Assembly: GCA_020053185.1 (NCBI GenBank)
Contig: JAGVNP010000069.1
Location: 1-5,824, forward strand
Length of the DNA: 5,824 nt
Source: Deltaproteobacteria bacterium
GTDB taxonomy: Bacteria; Desulfobacterota; Desulfomonilia; UBA1062
Reading direction: 5' to 3'
Position 1 is the first letter of the stretch. Each line of letters opens with the position of its first letter. Shown piece after piece: positions 1 through 5,413 of the stretch. Both the position numbers and the translations under genes were made by a program. The notes beneath the pieces are model-generated. The model saw only the letters and a program-made list of their open reading frames with translations. It made no database searches and was not told the DNA's origin.

Positions 1-459
1 CGACAGGATGAAAAAAATCTCGGCAATCCGAATGATACCATGCTTCACCCGTTGCGATTGATGCGGGTAAAAATTGAGTCATTTACCACCCGGGATGCAT
101 ACGAGTATCTCGCCAGCAACAAAGGAATATGGACAAAAAACCCTAAAAAGGCAATAGATATACTTCCAGTTGTGGGCAGCTTCCAGATTTTTTATAACAA
201 ACACCTCAAGACTTTTTTATGTGTATATACAGACGATCTTTCTAACCAGATCAAGCTCCGCACTGCAAAAACCCCCTGGGGTCCGTTCGGATATACAGAG
301 GTGCTGTTCACCCACGAGACAAAAAATCCTGATGAGTTCATATCCACCATGTTTGTGCACCCTGAATATAACATGAAAGACGGGAAGGTCTTCTTTATTA
401 CCTACTGCGTATCGTCACTGGATACACAGCCGATTCTGCTTAAGGTCAAGCTGAGATAA
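1..459 (+). CDS. DUF4185-like beta-propeller protein, C-terminal part (5' end outside window)
   Basis: The reading frame is open from the first base to the TAA at 457-459 (152 residues visible), so the gene most likely starts upstream; the ATG at 40 has no convincing Shine-Dalgarno and I do not take it as the start. The visible protein has alternating hydrophobic strands typical of a propeller blade: VGSFQIFYN, then TFLCVYTDD, then RTAKTPWGPF (nt 259-288), then FVHPEYN...GKVFFITYCVS (nt 352-414). The 'RTA..PWGPF' and 'hP.y....g.vffitY' signatures resemble DUF4185 and related glycosidase-like five-bladed propellers. Such proteins are often exported and presumed to bind or act on carbohydrate, but no catalytic residues can be assigned from this fragment and a signal peptide cannot be checked. 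It converges on the VOC gene with 57 bases between them. Family call is moderate; function unknown. Confidence 0.72.
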   Translation, partial: RQDEKNLGNPNDTMLHPLRLMRVKIESFTTRDAYEYLASNKGIWTKNPKKAIDILPVVGSFQIFYNKHLKTFLCVYTDDLSNQIKLRTAKTPWGPFGYTEVLFTHETKNPDEFISTMFVHPEYNMKDGKVFFITYCVSSLDTQPILLKVKLR

Positions 460-516
460 TCTCTTTTTGCAAAATTCCGTTTTCTGGAGCCTTTTGCCTG
501 CAGAGAACAATGTGTA

Positions 517-1074
517 TTATTTGAACTGCCCTTTAAGCCTGGTCTTTGCTCCAATATAACATATGGCATTAAATGGAATTCTGCCTACAGGAAGCGGCAA
601 CGGGCCAACACGCCAGCGGATAAACTCAATGACCACGCCTGCCTGTTTGATGGTATCCATATATGCATAGTCTACCCTAACGCCGATATCCTTTATTGTT
701 CCGCTCTGGAGAACCTCTATCCCGATTTTTTTGCAGGCCTCAACCCGTTTTTCTACGTCCTGAACCATGAAGCCCAGGTGATGCACACCCCCTGTTTCGC
801 TTTTCAAATGATCCTGATGATAACTATGGCCTTTCACAACCTCGATAAGCTCTATCTGTACGTCGCCCAAATAAGCGAGTGCAATCTTTAGGGTGGGAGC
901 GATAAGATTTCCCTTCTCGATACAAGGTTCTGCTTTCTGTTCCTTCACCATCCACGGGCCCAGACCAAAAGTCTCTTTATAAAAAGCAACTGTTTTGTCC
1001 ACGTCGGCGACCACATAACCGAGCTGTCCAAGCTTTGGGAGTTTCAGTTTTTTTCTTATCTCATCTGGAACCAT
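517..1074 (-). CDS. VOC-superfamily (glyoxalase/methylmalonyl-CoA epimerase fold) protein
   Basis: This 185-residue protein has two paired beta-alpha-beta-beta-beta modules, as in vicinal oxygen chelate enzymes. Module 1 starts at residues 17-33 (QLGYVVADVDKTVAFY) and ends with IELIE (74-78). Module 2 starts at GGVHHLGFMVQDVEK (95-109) and ends at VVIEFIRW (147-154). Expected metal ligands by position are Gln17, Glu75, His99 and Glu150. Methylmalonyl-CoA epimerase uses His/Gln/His/Glu; the Gln/Glu/His/Glu set is instead that of human glyoxalase I, though the rest of the sequence is not obviously Glo1-like. The 'FGLGPW' segment (36-41) is common in lactoylglutathione-lyase-like VOC proteins of bacteria. 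There is no signal peptide, so it is probably cytosolic. The ATG at 1074 is preceded by AAAGGAG (1080-1086) five bases away, which fixes the start. The last ~30 residues extend past the fold. The fold is secure; the substrate is not. Confidence 0.9.
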   Translation of the reverse strand: MVPDEIRKKLKLPKLGQLGYVVADVDKTVAFYKETFGLGPWMVKEQKAEPCIEKGNLIAPTLKIALAYLGDVQIELIEVVKGHSYHQDHLKSETGGVHHLGFMVQDVEKRVEACKKIGIEVLQSGTIKDIGVRVDYAYMDTIKQAGVVIEFIRWRVGPLPLPVGRIPFNAICYIGAKTRLKGQFK

Positions 1075-1088
1075 ACATTCTCCTTTAG

Positions 1089-1106
1089 TGACTACTCACG
1101 TAGTCA
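1089..1106 (-). promoter_or_regulatory. GNRA-capped hairpin just upstream of the VOC ribosome binding site
   Basis: In the minus-strand transcript the sequence reads UGACUAC-GUGA-GUAGUCA, a perfect 7-bp stem closed by a GUGA (GNRA-type) tetraloop. Only two bases separate it from the AAAGGAG ribosome binding site of the VOC gene. A second possible stem (1104-1110 with 1121-1127) shares three bases with it, so the two helices compete. The structure is seen directly; any effect on translation or mRNA stability is inference, and the stem may simply be part of the repeat-rich spacer. Confidence 0.4.
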
Positions 1107-1142
1107 GTCTGAAGCTATTTAGACTGAAGACTGAAGACTGAA
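1104..1142. repeat. Heptad repeat GACTGAA x3 plus an inverted copy
   Basis: Three exact tandem copies of GACTGAA lie at 1122-1142. A facing copy, TCAGTCT (1104-1110), can pair with AGACTGA (1121-1127) as a 7-bp stem with a 10-base loop. The tract sits in the spacer between the VOC and radical SAM genes and has no open reading frame worth reporting. Two other spacer tracts in this window share its 7-base period (1242-1269 and 4424-4487). Confidence 0.7.
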
Positions 1143-1241
1143 GGTGTCGGAAGAGAGCGATTACCGCATGTTGGCAGAGAAACACTAGATGCTCGTACCA
1201 ATTATGGCTTCAAAATGTACCGTATGCTCATTTTTTCCTAA

Positions 1242-1269
1242 CGGTCTTCGGCCTACAGCCTATCTACCT
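1242..1269. repeat. Degenerate 7-bp repeat, four units
   Basis: The tract divides into CGGTCTT, CGGCCTA, CAGCCTA and TCTACCT. The middle two units differ at one base and the outer ones are more diverged. It begins 17 bases downstream of the radical SAM stop codon on the minus strand. It lacks the GC stem plus U-run of a Rho-independent terminator in that direction. The 1143-1241 stretch between this tract and the GACTGAA repeat shows nothing else I can name. Confidence 0.5.
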
Positions 1270-1285
1270 GAGTAGTTACTACAAA

Positions 1286-2632
1286 TCAATCCGTTTCTTG
1301 CCTGGCTTTTTGCTTGAGCGCGCAATACGCTTCATACGTAAACCCTTCCCATCGGCAGGGCAGCACAGAGTTGTTATGGAACAGAGGCTCTTTTTCAATA
1401 GGATATGGGCTGACCTTTACTGCTTCATCCCAAAGCGCTGTGCCAGGGATGGGCGAATACTCGGCAAGATTTGGCCACACACCGCATGACCTCACAATAT
1501 CAATTGCCTTTTCCACATCGAGCGCTTCCTGGTGAGGAAGACCGCAGAGTATGTAGACCCCGATCTTTTCGGGATCAAAACCTGCGCACAGCAGGCTCTC
1601 TATTGCGCGCTCAACCTCATGGGTGAAAACCTTTGCTCCTGTTGTCTTCTGCAAATGCTCATCAGCAGTTTCAAAGCCGAGGCGGATAGATGCAAATCCT
1701 GCGTCTTTCATAAGCATTGCAATTTCATCATCGATCGCGCGTGCATGAAGTCCATTCGGACAGTAGAATTTGCAGGAAAGATCTCTTTTTATGATTTCAT
1801 TGAGCATATCTTTTACCCTGTTCCCCGGACCAACCAGCAGGGCATCATCGTAAAATGCAAAGTTTTCCACGCCAAAATTTTTGTTCCAGAATTCGATCTC
1901 GTCTGCAACTTTTGCCGGGGCTCTCATACGCATACCGGAAGTGAGCAGATACGAAGCACAATATGTACAACGAAACGGACACCCCTTGGCTGTCTGGATA
2001 CAAACATATTTTAGGTTTTCAATAAGATCAAAGCTAGCGTACGGATATGAATCAAGGTCTGCCATATCAGGTATGCGCCTTGGCGCTACATCCAAAATCT
2101 TTGCGAGCAAATTCAGGACAGCTATCTCGCCTTCGCCTGCAATAACATAATCTGCACCTGAAAACGTCCTTGCATGATCTTCACACAGGCTTGCATAAAT
2201 GCCACCTAGCACTACAGGTGTTTTAGGAAATATTTCTTTTGCGATCTTTATCACATCAAAGACCCCTGGATACCAGTAGGTCATAAAGGATGTGACAAGA
2301 ACTGCATCGACTCTGTTCTCTTCTGACGTCTTCAAGAGTTTTTCCCGAAACACGTCAGGCGACATTCCATATCGGCTGTAGTTCCTTGGAATGTTCTTGA
2401 AAAACGCCGGCTTTGCTATGATCTGTCTGGAAAATTTTCCATCACCGCTCAGCTTTCTTTTTGCGGTTCTGTCAGATGTATTGATCTCGAGACAATCGAT
2501 AAAATTAACGCTGAACCCGTTTTCCCTTAAGAGGGCTCCAATGGACAGCAAACCCAGAGGTTTTGCCCACAGATCATAGGCTGAGAAATCATAAATCCAG
2601 GGATTTATGAGAAGAACGCCCTTTTTCTGCAT
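1286..2632 (-). CDS. B12-binding-domain radical SAM protein, substrate unknown
   Basis: The 448-residue protein has the two-domain plan of class B (cobalamin) radical SAM enzymes. Residues 1 to ~185 form a B12-binding-like Rossmann domain: GVLLINPW (5-12), PLGLLSIGALLRENGF (25-40), VDAVLVTSF (108-116), PVVLGGIYASL (139-149), ADYVIAGEGE (160-169). The classical DxHxxG cobalamin ligand motif is absent, which is common in this group. The radical SAM barrel follows, with CxxxCxxC at Cys218, Cys222 and Cys225 for the [4Fe-4S] cluster, then FAFYDDAL (258-265), RLGFET (317-322), YILCGLP (360-366) and EYSPIPGT (391-398). Members methylate unactivated carbons or rearrange lipids, hopanoids, cofactors and antibiotics, and nothing here selects among these. 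The start is the ATG at 2632 with AGAGGGA nine bases upstream. It lies 35 bases after glpD on the same strand, so co-transcription is likely. Confidence 0.92.
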   Translation of the reverse strand: MQKKGVLLINPWIYDFSAYDLWAKPLGLLSIGALLRENGFSVNFIDCLEINTSDRTAKRKLSGDGKFSRQIIAKPAFFKNIPRNYSRYGMSPDVFREKLLKTSEENRVDAVLVTSFMTYWYPGVFDVIKIAKEIFPKTPVVLGGIYASLCEDHARTFSGADYVIAGEGEIAVLNLLAKILDVAPRRIPDMADLDSYPYASFDLIENLKYVCIQTAKGCPFRCTYCASYLLTSGMRMRAPAKVADEIEFWNKNFGVENFAFYDDALLVGPGNRVKDMLNEIIKRDLSCKFYCPNGLHARAIDDEIAMLMKDAGFASIRLGFETADEHLQKTTGAKVFTHEVERAIESLLCAGFDPEKIGVYILCGLPHQEALDVEKAIDIVRSCGVWPNLAEYSPIPGTALWDEAVKVSPYPIEKEPLFHNNSVLPCRWEGFTYEAYCALKQKARQETD

Positions 2633-2667
2633 AAGAATTATTCCCTCTACTTAATGCTGCGGAGGGT

Positions 2668-4317
2668 TTATTTTTTTAAAGGCTCAAAAACCTCCAAGGA
2701 TTCTTCTATCTCTGTCTTTTTCCGTGACCTGCTCCAGTTGAGTTCATCACCCATTACATCAGCAACCTTTTCAATCACATCATGTCCCGGATTGCCGAGC
2801 GTGCCAAGGCCAGTGCGCCTGAACAGGACATCAGAGAGTTTCATTGCCATCTCGGCTCGGACCGAATATACTACTTCGGCAAAAAGATCAGGATATTGCT
2901 CGCATATCTCCTTGCTATATGCCTTCTTTTCGCCTGCAATATCAAGCACGTCTCTATACCGCGACCCGTAGTTGCGGCATAAATTCTTTATGGTTTCATC
3001 ATTGAATCCCAGCTTGTTTCCTCTGATTGAGGCCCTGTTCACAAAGCTCGCATATCTCCCGATCTCTCCGCCATAAAGCGGGGTGGTGTGCGTGAGGCAG
3101 GGAACAGGGGTTCGTTTAAGTTTTTCAAAAACAGTGTCCACCAGTTTCTTGGCAAGGTTTCTCGATGTGGTGTATTTGCCGCCAACCACGGTTATAAATC
3201 CTTGAATCCTGTCGTCCTTTTCATGATCATAAATCTCATATTTTCTGGATGCGTCATACACATCGATCTCTACGCTGGTGTCCTTCTCTACAATGGGACG
3301 AAGCCCTGAGTAGAAATACAACACATCTTCGCGCTTCAGGTTTGCCGATGGGTAGGAATCATTGACTTCCTTGATCAATGCCGCAATATCGGTCTCTGTC
3401 ACCTTGCATGCATCAGGATCTCCCTTGTATATCACATCCGTAGTACCGATCAGGCTATGCCCTCTCCATGGTAAAACAAAGAAGTGTCTTCCTTCAGGGG
3501 TCTGGAGCACAACTCCTTTTTCCTTTGTAAGAAGTCTCGTGATGATATGTATGCCTTTTGAGCGAATAAGGCTATGCTGTGTCTTGCCGTGGAGAAGATT
3601 TAAGACACGATCTGCCCATGGCCCGGCAGCATTGATAGTTACCTTTGCGCGTATGTCATATTCCTTGCCTGTAAGAAGGTCTTTCACATGCGCGCCTTCC
3701 ACAGCATTCTGGTTAATATTCAATTTTTCAACACTGGCATAGTTCGCAATATATGCGCCGTACTCGTCTGCCGCAAGGATAAATTCCAATACCAGTCTCT
3801 CCGGAGAATACATCTGACAGTCATGGTAGATCACAGCGCCTTTGAGATTTTTGGTGTTTACGCCCGGTTCGGTCTCAAGGGTCTCTTCGATGGAGAGCTT
3901 TTCATGACTAGGAATCTTTTTATCCTCATCATCGAGCCATTTCTTGTCATATGCCAGAGTATCATAGAGAATCATGGCAGCAGTAATTGCCCGAAGTCCT
4001 TGCATTCCTCTACCATATGCAGGCAGCACAAAGGGAAGAGGGTACACAAGATGCGGAGCAATGACTTCAAGCAAGCGCCTCTCCTGTAAAGACTCCCGAA
4101 CCAGACCTACTTCCATGTTCTTTAAATATCTGAGCCCACCGTGAATCAGCTTGGATGTTGCAGCGCTGGTTGCCCATGAAAAATCCTTTTTCTCTACAAG
4201 AGCAACTTTAAGCCCTCTCAATGTCGCATCCCATGCCACACACGCACCTGAAATGCCGCCGCCAATAATCAATACGTCATAAAGTGTTGATTTCATTTTT
4301 TCGAGATCACGTATCAT
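2668..4317 (-). CDS. glpD: FAD-dependent glycerol-3-phosphate dehydrogenase
   Basis: This 549-residue enzyme oxidises sn-glycerol 3-phosphate to dihydroxyacetone phosphate and passes electrons through FAD, normally to membrane quinones. The N-terminal dinucleotide motif is IIGGGISG (17-24), followed by the acid-ended strand VALVEK (38-43). The family signature SKLIHGGLRYL lies at 55-65. INAAGPWAD (228-236), the substrate-site GLRPI (338-342, Arg340) and VVGGKYTTSR (377-386, Lys381) complete the DAO domain. The C-terminal helical domain (about 405-530) contains the RAEMAMKLSDVLFRRTGLG segment (487-505). The length matches the longer (Bacillus-type, about 555 residues) enzymes rather than E. 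coli GlpD (about 500). The stretch before SKLIHGG reads WATSAAT where many homologues have SGTSSRS. There is no signal peptide or membrane helix, so membrane association would be peripheral. It is the first gene of a probable operon with the radical SAM gene. No glycerol kinase or facilitator gene is in view. Confidence 0.95.
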   Translation of the reverse strand: MIRDLEKMKSTLYDVLIIGGGISGACVAWDATLRGLKVALVEKKDFSWATSAATSKLIHGGLRYLKNMEVGLVRESLQERRLLEVIAPHLVYPLPFVLPAYGRGMQGLRAITAAMILYDTLAYDKKWLDDEDKKIPSHEKLSIEETLETEPGVNTKNLKGAVIYHDCQMYSPERLVLEFILAADEYGAYIANYASVEKLNINQNAVEGAHVKDLLTGKEYDIRAKVTINAAGPWADRVLNLLHGKTQHSLIRSKGIHIITRLLTKEKGVVLQTPEGRHFFVLPWRGHSLIGTTDVIYKGDPDACKVTETDIAALIKEVNDSYPSANLKREDVLYFYSGLRPIVEKDTSVEIDVYDASRKYEIYDHEKDDRIQGFITVVGGKYTTSRNLAKKLVDTVFEKLKRTPVPCLTHTTPLYGGEIGRYASFVNRASIRGNKLGFNDETIKNLCRNYGSRYRDVLDIAGEKKAYSKEICEQYPDLFAEVVYSVRAEMAMKLSDVLFRRTGLGTLGNPGHDVIEKVADVMGDELNWSRSRKKTEIEESLEVFEPLKK

Positions 4318-4323
4318 CGCTTT

Positions 4324-4329
4324 TCCTCC
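4324..4329 (-). promoter_or_regulatory. Ribosome binding site of glpD
   Basis: The minus strand reads GGAGGA ending about seven bases before the ATG at 4317. It decides between that start and the in-frame ATG encoding Met8, which has no comparable site at the right distance. Confidence 0.75.
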
Positions 4330-4352
4330 GGTAAGATATTGTTCGAAATATA

Positions 4353-4381
4353 ATAGTATATTGCTGATATAAAACAGTCAA
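4353..4381 (-). promoter_or_regulatory. Sigma70-like promoter of glpD
   Basis: On the minus strand a -35 element TTGACT (4376-4381, five of six consensus bases) is followed after exactly 17 bases by TACTAT (4353-4358, four of six), in an AT-rich setting. Transcription would start near 4346, giving a leader of about 30 bases containing the GGAGG site. The sequence ATTGTTCGAA (4338-4347), with a TTCGAA palindrome, overlaps the likely start point and could hold an operator. It is the best promoter match in the window. Confidence 0.6.
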
Positions 4382-4389
4382 CATCTTTG

Positions 4390-4420
4390 ATTACAAAAAG
4401 CTGCTGGCTTTTATTGTAAT
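4390..4420. promoter_or_regulatory. 31-base imperfect palindrome in the divergent spacer
   Basis: ATTACAAAAAGC (4390-4401) faces GCTTTTATTGTAAT (4407-4420) across the five-base loop TGCTG, with small bulges in one arm. No gene ends here, since both flanking genes start and point away, so a terminator role is unlikely. Its centre is about 58 bases upstream of the predicted glpD start point, a usual position for an activator site. It is a candidate operator; the binding protein is unknown. Confidence 0.4.
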
Positions 4421-4423
4421 TAT

Positions 4424-4487
4424 TAGTTTTGAGTTTTTAGTTTTGAATTAAATGCTGCATACTGCCTACTGCTTACTTCCTACTTCT
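4424..4487. repeat. Degenerate 7-bp repeat tract in the divergent spacer
   Basis: The first part reads TAGTTTT, GAGTTTT, TAGTTTT, GAATTAA (4424-4451), with TAGTTTTGA repeated at a 14-base interval. The second part reads TACTGCC, TACTGCT, TACTTCC, TACTTCT (4460-4487). Eight short bases join the two parts, so the phase shifts by one. No protein is encoded. The periodicity matches the spacer repeats at 1122-1142 and 1242-1269, although the unit sequences differ. Confidence 0.6.
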
Positions 4488-4517
4488 TGCGCCCGCCTAT
4501 CTCCTGTTTTACAGGGA

Positions 4518-4546
4518 TTGCCATCTGCTATGTGCTCTGATATCCT
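4518..4546 (+). promoter_or_regulatory. Possible promoter of the SDR gene
   Basis: TTGCCA (4518-4523, five of six bases of the -35 consensus) and TATCCT (4541-4546, four of six) are 17 bases apart. The predicted start near 4553 would leave a leader of only about 15 bases, just enough for the AGGAGG site, which lowers confidence. An alternative further upstream, TTGATT at 4387-4392 with TTTATT at 4410-4415, overlaps the palindrome. Confidence 0.35.
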
Positions 4547-4567
4547 GACGTTCTGTAGGAGGTTTAG

Positions 4568-5356
4568 ATGGATCTGGGATTAAAGGGAAAAATTGCACTT
4601 GTTTCAGGAGCAAGCCAGGGGCTTGGACTTGCCGCAGCTATGGCCCTGGGAAAAGAAGGGGCCACGCTTGCCATATGCTCCAGAAACAAGGATCATCTTT
4701 CCGCTGCAGATAAGATCCTTACAAAAGAAGGCATCCATGTCATTACAAAACCAGCAGATGTGAGCATCCCTGATCAGGCCCACGCATTTGTGGAAGAATC
4801 AGCTGACAAACTAGGCGGTGTTGATATCCTTATTAATAATGCAGGTGGACCGCCGGCTTTTGGTTTCGAAGACATTAGCCAGGAGATGTGGGAACATGGA
4901 TTTAGACTGAACCTCTTAAGCACCATCACAATGATAAAAGCGGGTCTACCGTTTATGAAAAAAAAGAAGTGGGGCCGCATAATCAATATGACATCTATTG
5001 CAGTCAAGCAGCCGCTTGACGGGCTGATCCTTTCAAATACCATCCGAAGTGGCGTGATCGGCCTTGCAAAAACCTTAAGCAGGGATCTGGCGCAATTCAA
5101 TATCACGGTAAATAACATATGCCCCGGATATTTCCTTACCAACAGAGTCTCATCCCTTGCATCAACAATCGCTAAAGAAAAACAGGTTACGCCAGAAGAT
5201 ATAATCTCTGGGTGGGAAAATGAAATCCCTTTGAGGCGACTGGGCGATCCTGAAGAGTTTGGTCATCTTATTGCTTTTCTCGCATCAGACAAGGCCTCGT
5301 ATATCACAGGCGCATCTATCCAGATCGACGGTGGATTTTATCGCGGTATTTTCTAA
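4568..5356 (+). CDS. SDR-family oxidoreductase (FabG-like) lacking the usual catalytic Tyr/Lys
   Basis: The 262-residue protein is a full-length classical-size short-chain dehydrogenase/reductase. The cofactor motif SGASQGLG (13-20, Gly14/Gly18/Gly20) is intact, as are Asp64 (ADV), NNAG (90-93) and the helix-4 Asn115 (RLNLL). The catalytic Ser is at MTS (Ser143). The C-terminal NNICPGYFLT (182-191) and the end motif ITGASIQIDGG (246-256) are normal. The YxxxK pair, expected at 156 and 160, is replaced by Ser156 and Arg160 (LILSNTIRSGV). This resembles a known divergent 'BKR-like' SDR subgroup described as lacking a perfect catalytic tetrad, so FabG activity should not be assumed. Ser40-Arg39 after the second strand (AICSRN) hints at NADP preference. 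AGGAGG (4557-4562), five bases before the ATG, sets the start. The divergent neighbour is glpD; the next gene follows 57 bases downstream. Confidence 0.93.
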   Translation: MDLGLKGKIALVSGASQGLGLAAAMALGKEGATLAICSRNKDHLSAADKILTKEGIHVITKPADVSIPDQAHAFVEESADKLGGVDILINNAGGPPAFGFEDISQEMWEHGFRLNLLSTITMIKAGLPFMKKKKWGRIINMTSIAVKQPLDGLILSNTIRSGVIGLAKTLSRDLAQFNITVNNICPGYFLTNRVSSLASTIAKEKQVTPEDIISGWENEIPLRRLGDPEEFGHLIAFLASDKASYITGASIQIDGGFYRGIF

Positions 5357-5367
5357 TCTGCTGGCTG

Positions 5368-5394
5368 TTGACTTCATAGCATGCCTTCTATAAT
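5368..5394 (+). promoter_or_regulatory. Possible promoter of the LpoA-like gene
   Basis: A perfect TATAAT (5389-5394) lies 15 bases after TTGACT (5368-5373); using the overlapping TAATAA (5391-5396) the spacing becomes 17. Both fall in the 57-base gap after the SDR stop codon, so the next gene may have its own promoter and not depend on read-through. The leader would be only about 13 bases, barely including the AGGGAG ribosome binding site, so the call is tentative. Confidence 0.4.
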
Positions 5395-5413
5395 AATGCT
5401 TCAGGGAGCTTGT

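Noticed and set aside
40..459. Complete 139-residue gene starting at ATG 40
   Set aside because: The frame is open upstream to base 1 and there is no convincing ribosome binding site before base 40; a gene cut by the window edge is more likely.
453..497. Terminator between the convergent genes: GAGATAATCTC followed by TTTTT, and GCAAAA/TTTTGC (469-474 with 492-497)
   Set aside because: The first stem is four base pairs overlapping the stop codon, and the second is AT-rich with a 17-base loop. Neither is a convincing Rho-independent terminator, and the 57-base gap shows nothing else.
1104..1142. CRISPR-like array
   Set aside because: Units are seven bases with no spacers and no cas genes nearby; it is a simple tandem repeat.
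1245..1255. TCTTCGGCC as a UUCG-tetraloop terminator after the radical SAM gene
   Set aside because: The stem has only about three pairs, one a wobble, and the U-run is on the wrong side for minus-strand transcription.
1532..2014. 160-residue plus-strand open frame
   Set aside because: It lies entirely antisense to the radical SAM gene, whose domain motifs are intact; the translation shows no family resemblance and no start signal.
3688..4089. 133-residue plus-strand open frame
   Set aside because: It is antisense to the well-supported glpD gene and has no recognisable domain.
4774..5142. 122-residue minus-strand open frame
   Set aside because: It is the complement of the SDR gene core, with no ribosome binding site or domain.
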